A stretch of DNA of 7,307 bases from an uncultured Acidimicrobiia bacterium (GTDB lineage Bacteria; Actinomycetota; Acidimicrobiia; Spongiisociales; Spongiisociaceae), in the NCBI GenBank assembly GCA_937900165.1, contig CALCCX010000527.1, forward strand, positions 1 through 7,307. Reading direction: 5' to 3'. A model generated the notes under the pieces. It saw only the letters and a list, made by a program, of their open reading frames with translations. It was not told the origin of the DNA and did no database searches. The translations under genes and the position numbers were made by a program. Below, one piece after another: positions 1-6,172 of this stretch; the first letter of the stretch is position 1, and each line of letters opens with the position of its first letter.

Positions 1-2
1 GG

Positions 3-341
3 GCGGGACTGCGTGGCGACGTGTTTCCCATTGAAGTCTCAGAGGCGCTGGACGACACCCCGGTGTTTCATGACGACGTGGTAGGGGGCTACCTGATCTA
101 CTCGGAGGGGCCTGGTCGACTGGTGATGGTGGACGACCGAGCGGAGCTGTATGGCATTGATGGTTTCACCGAGGTACCGCAGGCCAGGGGAGGGGCGCCG
201 GATTGGAGGGATACGTTCGAGCGCTGGGAGATCGGCCAGGCTCTCTTAGAGGTGGACGATGGTCTCGCTACTGTGTTGATTGCCGAGGGATGGATCGAGC
301 AGGACTCTGATGAATACTTCATCCTGCTCGGGAAGCCGTAG
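3..341 (+). CDS. C-terminal fragment of a putative membrane glycosyltransferase-like protein (5' end outside window)
   Basis: The frame is open to the left edge, so this is the 3' end of a longer gene; a GTG at 21 is an internal codon rather than a convincing start, and the stop is TAG at 339-341. About 112 residues are visible. They follow the pattern of the soluble C-terminal domain found on polytopic actinobacterial membrane proteins related to glycosyltransferase families: a Pro-Val-Phe-His-Asp motif, then Gly-Gly-Tyr-Leu-Ile, then Val-Asp-Asp-Arg-Ala-Glu-Leu-Tyr-Gly. A Trp-Arg-Asp-Thr-Phe segment, a short beta-rich stretch and a final Gly-Trp-Ile plus Phe-Ile-Leu-Leu strand follow. No membrane helix is visible because the N-terminal part is missing. 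The domain match is from memory of the pattern, and the substrate is unknown. It converges on the pilin genes, with hairpins between. Confidence 0.6.
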   Translation, partial: AGLRGDVFPIEVSEALDDTPVFHDDVVGGYLIYSEGPGRLVMVDDRAELYGIDGFTEVPQARGGAPDWRDTFERWEIGQALLEVDDGLATVLIAEGWIEQDSDEYFILLGKP

Positions 342-373
342 ATGCCTCGCAATCGCACGGCGGTTTCGGTCTG

Positions 374-396
374 GGCCGTGCCGTCAAACGGCGGCC
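374..396 (+). terminator. possible terminator hairpin after the left gene
   Basis: The arms are GGCC plus GCCGT pairing with ACGGC plus GGCC, with a CAA loop and a two-base bulge on the left side. A short T-containing stretch (TGGTTT) follows. It begins 33 bases after the stop of the plus-strand gene, which suits a terminator. The T tract is weak, so this is a tentative call. Confidence 0.35.
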
Positions 397-421
397 TGGT
401 TTGAGACGCCCCCAACAAGAG

Positions 422-447
422 AGAGGGCCACCTCCGGGTGGCCCTCT
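422..447. terminator. bidirectional terminator hairpin between convergent genes
   Basis: AGAGGGCCACC (422-432) and GGTGGCCCTCT (437-447) are perfect reverse complements, giving an 11-bp GC-rich stem with a TCCG tetraloop. Pyrimidine-rich sequence follows on the plus strand (TCT) and T-rich sequence on the minus strand (CTCTTGTT). The hairpin lies between a plus-strand gene ending at 341 and a minus-strand pilin ending at 478, so it can serve both transcripts. A stem this strong in a short convergent gap is good evidence for a shared terminator. Confidence 0.75.
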
Positions 448-477
448 TCTCAAGTCCAGTGTGGCTGCAGACCAGTG

Positions 478-630
478 TCAGGGTCTTATCCCGCTACTGA
501 TGTCATCCCACATGCTGGTGGTCTCCTGACCAGTGAAAGACACGGCGATGATCGCTACGACGACGATAAGAGTGATGAGGAGTGCGTACTCCACGAGTCC
601 GGCTCCTTCGTCATCCAGTAGTCGTCGCAT
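478..630 (-). CDS. Flp/Fap-type pilin (Tad pilus), distal copy
   Basis: This 50-residue class IVb prepilin would be the subunit of a Tad/Flp pilus, inserted in the membrane, cut by a prepilin peptidase and assembled on the cell surface. A short charged leader (Met-Arg-Arg-Leu-Leu-Asp-Asp-Glu-Gly) is followed by Ala-Gly-Leu-Val-Glu-Tyr. This fits the Flp cleavage rule exactly: cut after Gly, with Glu at +5 and Tyr at +6. A hydrophobic helix of about 20 residues and a short polar tail ending in Arg-Pro come next. The ATG at 630 is chosen over an upstream in-frame start at 738 because AGAAAGGA lies just before it and the leader then has normal length. It follows a second pilin after 25 bases, so the two are probably cotranscribed. 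No tad assembly genes are visible. Confidence 0.85.
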   Translation of the reverse strand: MRRLLDDEGAGLVEYALLITLIVVVAIIAVSFTGQETTSMWDDISSGIRP

Positions 631-655
631 GTCAGTCCTTTCTCGACAGAAATTT

Positions 656-832
656 CTAACCGCCGAGTTCGCTGCCGATCTCTTCGAATGTAGAAGTGAC
701 CTCGTTGCCTGCGAACGTGATGGCGATGATGGCCACAATGGCGATCAATACGACGAGCAACGCGTACTCAACGAGGCTGGCGCCTTCGTCGCTGTCCATC
801 TTCGCTTGAATCCAATTCCATGCCTGAAGCAT
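656..832 (-). CDS. Flp/Fap-type pilin (Tad pilus), proximal copy
   Basis: This 58-residue gene is easily missed because of its size. Reading the minus strand from ATG at 832 gives a leader Met-Leu-Gln-Ala-Trp-Asn-Trp and onward to Asp-Ser-Asp-Glu-Gly. Ala-Ser-Leu-Val-Glu-Tyr follows, the Flp peptidase site with Glu at +5 and Tyr at +6 after the Gly. A roughly 20-residue hydrophobic helix rich in Ile, Val and Ala, and a polar tail ending Glu-Leu-Gly-Gly before TAG, complete it. The start is supported by a strong AAGGAGG eight bases upstream; an internal Met at residue 12 lacks this. It is clearly paralogous to the next pilin: both share the Asp-Glu-Gly-Ala and Leu-Val-Glu-Tyr-Ala-Leu-Leu blocks but differ in leader and tail. 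Confidence 0.88.
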   Translation of the reverse strand: MLQAWNWIQAKMDSDEGASLVEYALLVVLIAIVAIIAITFAGNEVTSTFEEIGSELGG

Positions 833-873
833 CTTGCTTCCCTCCTTGGTAGGGGCGAGTGGTGCTGCTGGAG

Positions 874-900
874 AAAGTATCCCACGCAGGGCGGTTGCAA
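874..900 (-). promoter_or_regulatory. weak candidate promoter for the pilin pair
   Basis: On the minus strand TTGCAA (900-895) and TACTTT (879-874) resemble -35 and -10 elements separated by 15 bases, which is short. They lie in the 85-base gap between the response regulator stop and the pilin ribosome site, about 42 bases before the pilin start. A separate promoter would suit highly expressed pilins, but the match is poor and readthrough from the regulator is equally possible. Confidence 0.25.
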
Positions 901-908
901 CCTATAGG
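893..908. promoter_or_regulatory. two abutting palindromes upstream of the pilins
   Basis: GGTTGCAACC (893-902) is a perfect 10-bp palindrome, and CCTATAGG (901-908) is a perfect 8-bp palindrome sharing its CC. Together they cover the candidate -35 region of the pilin pair, just past the regulator stop codon. This could be an operator for a dimeric regulator, possibly the adjacent NarL-type protein. No known NarL box was recognised, so the role is inferred. Confidence 0.3.
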
Positions 909-917
909 TCGAACGAC

Positions 918-1556
918 TCATTCGCCGGTGCGGAGGCCCAATCTTATCGCTTCGACGGCGGCCTGGGTCCTGTCGTTCACCCCTAGCTTGGCGTAAATGT
1001 TGGCGAGGTGATTCTTGACTGTCTTCTGGCTGATGAATAGGCGTTCCGCCAATTGTTCGGTGCCCGAGTTGCCACTCGCCAGTTCAGTGAGAAGTTCCTT
1101 TTCGCGGGCGGTCAGCGAGGCCGGACCCGGTTCGAGTTGTGGTTCGATGAATCGGTCCAACATCTCACGTTCTGTGGCTGGATCGAGCAGTGATTCACCC
1201 GCGGCGGCGGCTCTGACTGCGGCCGCCAGGTCAGGAAGTGGAGTGCTCTTGGACAAAAACCCACACGCCCCGGCCTCGGCGGCGAGGCTGCGCTGCTCGT
1301 CCGAGGCGTGCATCGTGACGACGATGGCAGGCGGGTGGCTGGCGCCGAGCTCTCGAAGCGTTTCCAGGCCATTCAGCTCTGGCATCTCCAGGTCGAGCAG
1401 GAGAACGTCTGGAGTCACGTGTTCGAGGCCCTCGACCAGGACCCGGCCGTTCGGCGCGGTCAGAACCACCGAGATGTCAGGAACGGCCTGAAGAGCCTGT
1501 CCGATGCCCTCGGCGAACAACGCGTGGTCGTCTGCGATTGCGACTGTGATGGTCAT
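918..1556 (-). CDS. NarL/LuxR-family response regulator
   Basis: This is a 212-residue cytoplasmic DNA-binding regulator, phosphorylated by its partner kinase. The receiver domain occupies about residues 3-120. It has the acidic pair Asp9-Asp10, the phospho-acceptor Asp55 (in Leu-Leu-Leu-Asp-Leu-Glu-Met-Pro), Thr81 and the conserved Lys103. The output domain is a LuxR-type helix-turn-helix near the C-terminus, with Leu-Thr-Ala-Arg-Glu-Lys-Glu-Leu-Leu and the recognition segment Ile-Ser-Gln-Lys-Thr-Val-Lys-Asn-His. The start at 1556 is preferred to 1568 because its ATG overlaps the kinase TGA as ATGA, the usual sign of translational coupling. Pilin genes lie downstream on the same strand, making them plausible but unproven targets. 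Confidence 0.93.
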   Translation of the reverse strand: MTITVAIADDHALFAEGIGQALQAVPDISVVLTAPNGRVLVEGLEHVTPDVLLLDLEMPELNGLETLRELGASHPPAIVVTMHASDEQRSLAAEAGACGFLSKSTPLPDLAAAVRAAAAGESLLDPATEREMLDRFIEPQLEPGPASLTAREKELLTELASGNSGTEQLAERLFISQKTVKNHLANIYAKLGVNDRTQAAVEAIRLGLRTGE

Positions 1557-3097
1557 TCGTCTCCCCAAACGACGGTGATGGCCGTGCCGGAACGCCCAGA
1601 CGTGATATTCAACTCAGCCTTTATCTTTCCTGCTCGTTCCTGCATCCCGATGAGACCGTAGTGGCCGTCTGGGACAACCGAGCGATCGAAACCGCGCCCG
1701 TCATCGTGAACCGTGATGGACCCCCTATCAAAATCCGAAACTCCGTGGACGGTAATCGCCTTGGCGCCTGAGTGTCGAACGGCATTGCGGATGGCCTCGG
1801 TGACGATGCCGGCGACGTCATTTGCCACCGACGGGCGAGGGGGGCGTTGCTCATCGAGTCTCAATACAAAGTCGATAGAGTCGTTGCCTGACTTCTTGAT
1901 GCTGGCCTGGACAGCTTCGGTAAGGCTCGGCTGTTCGTCCTCCCTGAGGTCGGCGACGGTGCTGCGAATTTCTTCGACCAGGCCTCCAACCGAGCTGCGC
2001 AGGTCGTGGAGGTGCCCGGCCATGGCCGGCTCGGCCGGGTTCTGGAGAATCGCCATGTCCACCGCCAGTCCAAGCGAAGCAAGTGAGGGCCCGATTTCGT
2101 CGTGTAGTTCTCGTGCCAACCGTACCCTTTCCTCCTTGATCGCCCTTCGAGCTATGTCTTGAAGCAAATGGACATTGGCGAATGCGAGGGCGAGTGGTTG
2201 GAGCGAGTCCTCGGCTATCCGCTTGTCCTCGTCGCTGAGTGGCTCGTCTGAGGTCACGACGACCAATCCCACCTGGCGGGTCCCGACGGCGAGCGGGAAC
2301 GACACCTTGTGCTCTCCGGGGGCCTCGGCACCTCGTCGGGAGACAACGACGGGGCCCTGCTCGCTGGAGAGGGCAACCATGCCTGCCTTCATGGGGATCG
2401 CCCTCTGAAGCCCGGTTAGGGCTGCATCTCCGACCTCGATGGGGTTCAGCTCGTTGGAATCGGCGAGGTCGGAGAGGCGGGTGAGTAGATCGTTGGCGTG
2501 TTCGAGGCGTTTGAGGCGTAAACCCACTTCGGCGGAGGCTTCTGCATAGGCGAATGCTCTCCTTTGCTCCTCAACGAGTAGCCGCCGGGCTTGGCTGAAC
2601 GTCATGCCCACGAGGAGATAGAGGATCGAGAATTGAACAACATTGAGAATAACCGTGCGGGGGTCTGTGGTGCCTGCACCCCAAATGTCGCTCGAGTTCA
2701 ACGCTACGAGCAAGCCGATTGAGAGAGCTGCCGTCGCCATGCCGAGCCGCGTCCCTCCAAAGAAAGCTCCAAACACGACAGGGGTCAGCGTCAGCAGCAG
2801 GAAGGGAGACGTGCCGCCACTACTTGTCAACCCAACTGCGGCGAGTGTCAATCCTGCCCCGACCAGGGCCACCGCCTCAACGACGAGCTGGCGCCGTCGG
2901 CGCATGGCAGAGCGTGGCAGAAATGTAAACCCGACGGCATAGATGCTGGCGAGGGCCGCAGCCACGACAAACGCGATCGGGTCGCCTTCGAAGGGCCGAT
3001 CGAGCACGGGGAGTAGGAAGCCGAACCCGAACGTCACCCACACCAACACCTTGAGGATGGTGTCGAAGTGCTGTTCCCAGCGATTTCTGTCCAGCAT
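1553..3097 (-). CDS. NarL-type sensor histidine kinase, six-helix membrane sensor with GAF-like domain
   Basis: With the start at 3097 the protein has 514 residues. About six hydrophobic helices are seen in residues 14-166. A linker coiled coil (about 170-205), a GAF-like domain (about 205-315), a HisKA_3 dimerisation segment and a HATPase domain follow. His332 in Arg-Glu-Leu-His-Asp-Glu is the expected phosphorylation site. The ATP-binding motifs are Glu434 to Asn438 (N box), Asp465-Asp-Gly-Arg-Gly469 and Gly481-Leu-Ile-Gly-Met. The open frame extends upstream to 3628, but that part is antisense to coaE and lacks domain character. Two adjacent ATGs (3100, 3097) are possible; AGGGG lies five bases before the one at 3097 but only two before 3100. 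It is coupled to the response regulator by an ATGA overlap. The signal sensed is unknown. Confidence 0.92.
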   Translation of the reverse strand: MLDRNRWEQHFDTILKVLVWVTFGFGFLLPVLDRPFEGDPIAFVVAAALASIYAVGFTFLPRSAMRRRRQLVVEAVALVGAGLTLAAVGLTSSGGTSPFLLLTLTPVVFGAFFGGTRLGMATAALSIGLLVALNSSDIWGAGTTDPRTVILNVVQFSILYLLVGMTFSQARRLLVEEQRRAFAYAEASAEVGLRLKRLEHANDLLTRLSDLADSNELNPIEVGDAALTGLQRAIPMKAGMVALSSEQGPVVVSRRGAEAPGEHKVSFPLAVGTRQVGLVVVTSDEPLSDEDKRIAEDSLQPLALAFANVHLLQDIARRAIKEERVRLARELHDEIGPSLASLGLAVDMAILQNPAEPAMAGHLHDLRSSVGGLVEEIRSTVADLREDEQPSLTEAVQASIKKSGNDSIDFVLRLDEQRPPRPSVANDVAGIVTEAIRNAVRHSGAKAITVHGVSDFDRGSITVHDDGRGFDRSVVPDGHYGLIGMQERAGKIKAELNITSGRSGTAITVVWGDE

Positions 3098-3127
3098 CAT
3101 GACCCCTGAGGGTATCTTGGTGAGCCG
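3098..3127. promoter_or_regulatory. short divergent gap between the kinase and coaE
   Basis: Only 30 bases separate the two divergent starts, so each promoter must overlap the other gene. The gap contains an AGGGG-type ribosome site for the kinase, a GGTGAG-like site four bases before coaE, and CCCTGAGGG, a small inverted repeat around a central G. No -10 or -35 pair could be assigned. Confidence 0.35.
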
Positions 3128-3724
3128 ATGAAACAGTGTCACATCATCTTGACCGGCGGTATCGGCTCTGGAAAGTCGGCGGTTGCCCGCCTGCTTTCGG
3201 ACCGCGGAGCATTCGTTGTCGATGCTGATGCTATCGGCCACGAGCTGTTCGAGCCAGAGGAACTTGTTTTTCGCCAGGTGGCCGAACGCTGGCCCGGTGT
3301 TGTTGTCGATGGTCAGATCGACCGAAGAGCCCTCGGGCGCATCGTGTTCGGTGAGCCAGAGGAGCTGCTTGATCTCGAGGCGATCACCCATCCGGCAATC
3401 AGGCAGCGGATCTTTGACAGGATCCAAGATGCGGGTCGCCGACTGGTCGTGGTCGAACTTCCGTTGCTCTCGGATTTCCTCGGTGACGGCTGGACCAGGG
3501 TTGTGGTTGACACACCAGACCCGACTCGGGTGCGGAGATTGAGGACCCGAGGCTTGCAGAGCGACGAGATCTCGAGCCGAATGAGGGCCCAGCCAGATAG
3601 AAAAACATGGATCGCCTCTGCCGATCACGTTGTTGAGAACGCGGGCTCGCTCGAGGATCTGGACCAGCGGGTAGACGAACTCCTGGAAGCGTTGGGCCTT
3701 GGTGATCTCGAGCCGCCGGACTGA
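3128..3724 (+). CDS. coaE: dephospho-CoA kinase
   Basis: This 198-residue enzyme catalyses the last step of coenzyme A synthesis, phosphorylating the ribose 3'-hydroxyl of dephospho-CoA with ATP in the cytoplasm. The P-loop Gly10-Gly-Ile-Gly-Ser-Gly-Lys-Ser17 is intact. Val-Asp32-Ala-Asp34 is the family's catalytic acidic motif. Thr-His88-Pro89-Ala-Ile-Arg, the Val-Glu-Leu-Pro-Leu-Leu strand, and the lid-side Arg-Met-Arg-Ala-Gln (151-155) followed by Ala-Asp-His-Val-Val-Glu-Asn-Ala-Gly all match CoaE order. The length is the normal bacterial one, without the GrpB-like extension seen in mycobacteria. ATG at 3128 starts directly before the P-loop strand. The coaE-uvrB order is a conserved actinobacterial arrangement, which supports both calls. 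Confidence 0.95.
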   Translation: MKQCHIILTGGIGSGKSAVARLLSDRGAFVVDADAIGHELFEPEELVFRQVAERWPGVVVDGQIDRRALGRIVFGEPEELLDLEAITHPAIRQRIFDRIQDAGRRLVVVELPLLSDFLGDGWTRVVVDTPDPTRVRRLRTRGLQSDEISSRMRAQPDRKTWIASADHVVENAGSLEDLDQRVDELLEALGLGDLEPPD

Positions 3725-3796
3725 TGGTGCACAGCACTAGGTCAGTGTTCTGAACGGCGCCTCGATTGTCGCATGCAAGCCGTATCCTGGTTGGCG

Positions 3797-5659
3797 ATGA
3801 CCGACTTCCTCGTTGAATCCGAATTTCAACCCGCTGGACAGCAGCCGCAAGCCATCGAACGTCTCGCCGAGGGAGTCGAGCGAGGCGACGGGTTCCAGAC
3901 GCTGCTGGGGATCACCGGGTCAGGAAAATCGGCCACGATTGCCTGGACCATCGAAAAGGTTCAACGGCCGGCGTTGGTCATCGCGCCCAACAAGGCCCTG
4001 GCAGCACAACTTGCTTCTGAGTTTCGCCAGTTCTTTCCCAAGAACCGGGTGGAGTACTTCGTTTCCTACTACGACTACTACCAGCCAGAGGCCTACATCG
4101 CCCAGACAGACACCTACATCGAGAAGGACTCCTCTGTCAACGATGACATCGACCGGCTGCGGCACGCGGCAACCAGTTCACTGCTGTTTCGCGAAGACGT
4201 GATCATTGTCGCTTCCGTATCTTGCATCTATGGCCTCGGTAGCCCTGCCCAATATTCCGGTCAGCTCCTCCGGCTGATCCGGGGTGTGGAGTTCCCACTG
4301 GAGGAGGCGATCAGGCGCCTGATCGATATCCGGTACGAGCGCAACGAGATCAACCTGGTACGTGGAAAGTTCCGGGTCAGAGGCGACACGCTCGAGATTC
4401 ATCCCGCTTACGACGAAACGGTGGTCAGAGTCGAATTCTTTGGTGACGAGGTGGAGCGCATTCTGCGCATGAACCCCCTGACCGGAGAGGTCATCGAAGA
4501 GATGAAGGAGTTGTGGGTCTACCCGGCGACTCACTATTCGGCCACCCAGGAGCGCATGGAAACCGCGATGGTCGGGATCGAACAAGAGCTGAAAGTTGAA
4601 CTCGCCAAGCTCGAGGAATCGGGCAAGTTGCTCGAAGCCCAACGCCTCCGGATGCGCACCGCCTATGACCTGGAAATGATCCGCGAGGTCGGATACTGCT
4701 CCGGCATCGAGAACTACAGCCGACACATCGATGGCCGGGCGGCCGGAGAGGCACCGTACACGCTACTGGACTATTTTCCCGAGGATTTCATCACGATCAT
4801 CGACGAGAGCCACGTTGCCATCCCACAGCTTCACGGACAGTACGAGGGAGATCGCAGTCGCAAGGACCAATTGGTCGAACACGGATTTCGGCTTCCGTCT
4901 GCACGTGACAACCGGCCACTGCGGTTTGATGAGTGGTTGGATAAGACCGGTCAGGTCATTTTCATGTCTGCGACACCAGGCCCATTTGAACTCGAGCGAT
5001 CGGATCAGGTAGTCGAACAGATCGTCAGGCCGACCGGTTTGGTGGACCCAGAGGTGATCGTGCGTCCCACCAAGGGGCAGATTGACGACCTGCTCCACGA
5101 GATACGGGAGAGAGCAGTAGCCGACCAGCGGGTGCTGGTGACCACGCTCACCAAGAAAATGTCGGAGGACCTGACCGACTACCTGCTCGAGATGGGGGTG
5201 AGGGCTCGCTACTTGCACTCGGAGATCGATACGCTCGAGCGGGTGCAGCTTCTCCGCGAGTTGCGGCTGGGAGATTACGACGTCCTGGTGGGTATCAACT
5301 TGCTCCGTGAAGGCCTGGACCTGCCCGAGGTGTCGTTGGTCGCAATCCTTGACGCTGACAAGGAGGGCTTCCTCCGGTCGCGCACCAGCCTGATCCAGAT
5401 CATCGGCCGTGCTGCCCGCAACGTCGACGGACAGGTGGTCATGTATGCGGATGAGGTCACCGATTCGATGCGTTCTGCGCTGAATGAGACAACTCGACGG
5501 CGAGGGCTTCAGACCCGATACAACGCCGAGCATGGCATCGATCCTCAGACGATCCGCAAGAGGGTGTCAGACATACTGGAACTGATCTCTTCTCCGGCTG
5601 ACGCCCCATCGGTCGACCGCCGGCGTCGGGAGGTTGCCCAACGGGCGACTCTGGATCTC
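3797..5659 (+). CDS. uvrB: UvrABC excision repair protein UvrB, 3' end lost at a junction
   Basis: UvrB receives damaged DNA from UvrA, verifies the lesion and recruits UvrC. About 621 residues are genuine. The Walker A motif is Gly38-Ile-Thr-Gly-Ser-Gly-Lys-Ser45. The Tyr-rich beta-hairpin lies at about 89-113, with Tyr91, Tyr92, Tyr94 and Tyr95. Walker B is Asp336-Glu-Ser-His339, followed by the Ser-Ala-Thr motif III and Gln-Ile-Ile-Gly-Arg-Ala-Ala-Arg (534-541, motif VI). The start at 3797 gives the typical N-terminus ending in Phe-Gln-Pro-Ala-Gly-Gln-Gln-Pro; an ATG at 3773 only adds eight atypical residues. The normal C-terminus (linker plus UVR domain, roughly 50-70 residues) is absent. 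The frame stays open to 6241, but beyond about 5660 it encodes the antisense of pilM, low in aromatics and rich in Asp, Val and Arg. The gene is therefore truncated by the join. Confidence 0.93.
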
Positions 5660-5660
5660 G
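5648..5660. other. junction between uvrB and reversed pilM
   Basis: Plus-strand UvrB coding is credible up to Ala-Thr-Leu-Asp-Leu, ending at 5659. Minus-strand PilM coding is credible down to Thr-Glu-Ile-Gln, whose Gln codon is 5651-5653. The two claims overlap on CTGGATCTC, which suits both families, so the breakpoint lies within or beside this short shared stretch. The genes are in opposite orientation and both lose their C-termini here. Confidence 0.75.
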
Positions 5661-6172
5661 GTGGTGATGTTCTCGGAGACCCCCTGGAGAATCGGCTCGA
5701 GGCTCTCGGGCGAGGCGCCTTCGACCTGCTCTCCGTGCTTGAGCGACTCCGCCTGCTCGAAGGACAGGTTGAGGTCTTTCTGGATGGCGTCCGTGTACTG
5801 GTTTCCTCCCACCGCGATGTCGCGGTTGAAGACCAAGGAGCCGTCCCGCACCACGTTGACGTTCATGGTGGAGGCGCCGATGTTGAGCAGCGCCACCACC
5901 CGCCCCGGGTCGGGCACGTAGTTGATCTCGTAGCAGTTCTGCAGGGCGAAGACGTCGACGTCGACGATCGTCGGGTTTCGCCCGGCCTGCTGGATCGCCG
6001 AGGTGTACTCGCTGATCTTGTCCTTCTTTACTGCCACGAGCAGCACGTCCATGTTCCCCGCCGTGGCTCCACCCTCGACCACCTCGTAGTCGAGCTGTAC
6101 GTCCTGGATGTCGAACGGGATGTACTGCTCGGCCTCCCAGTGGATCGACTCGGCCAGCTCTTCTTGAGTCAT
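5651..6172 (-). CDS. pilM: internal fragment of type IV pilus assembly protein PilM, missing both ends
   Basis: PilM is an actin-like ATPase-fold protein at the cytoplasmic face of the type IV pilus machine, where it binds the PilN N-terminus. The 174 visible residues match the middle of a protein usually near 350 residues. Recognisable parts are Glu-Glu-Leu-Ala-Glu-Ser-Ile, Trp-Glu-Ala-Glu-Gln-Tyr-Ile-Pro-Phe-Asp, Val-Leu-Leu-Val-Ala-Val-Lys-Lys, Val-Asp-Val-Asp-Val-Phe-Ala-Leu-Gln-Asn, and Leu-Leu-Asn-Ile-Gly-Ala-Ser (second phosphate-loop region). Ile-Ala-Val-Gly-Gly-Asn-Gln-Tyr and Val-Ser-Glu-Asn-Ile-Thr-Thr-Glu-Ile-Gln follow. The N-terminal first phosphate motif (about 85-90 residues) and the last roughly 85-90 residues are absent. 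It has no start of its own: upstream it runs in frame into nusA, downstream into the antisense of uvrB. It therefore cannot be a working PilM as it stands. Confidence 0.88.
6155..6172. other. in-frame junction between nusA and pilM
   Basis: On the minus strand, ATGACTCAAGAAGAGCTG encodes Met-Thr-Gln-Glu-Glu-Leu. This fits NusA after Gly-Trp-Asp-Ile-Glu-Ile and equally fits PilM before Ala-Glu-Ser-Ile-His-Trp-Glu. Family identity changes from NusA KH2 to PilM across these bases with no stop or frame change. A shared stretch at the point where two unrelated genes meet suggests joining by similarity. Confidence 0.8.

Noticed and set aside
3101..3628. N-terminal extension of about 175 residues on the histidine kinase
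   Set aside because: It lies antisense to intact coaE, has no recognisable domain or signal, and the kinase starts naturally just before its first membrane helix.
3733..3741. AGCACTAGG in the coaE-uvrB gap as another copy of the right-edge repeat
   Set aside because: It shares only nine bases, has no inverted partner nearby, and lies in a different genomic block, so chance is likely.
3747..3755. GTTCTGAAC upstream of uvrB as an SOS (LexA) box
   Set aside because: Actinobacterial LexA sites have GAAC and GTTC half sites in that order with a four-base gap. Here the order is reversed with a one-base gap, so damage control cannot be claimed.
4178..5533. Two long minus-strand frames inside uvrB
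   Set aside because: They are mirror frames of a GC-biased, strongly conserved gene, and their translations show no domain.
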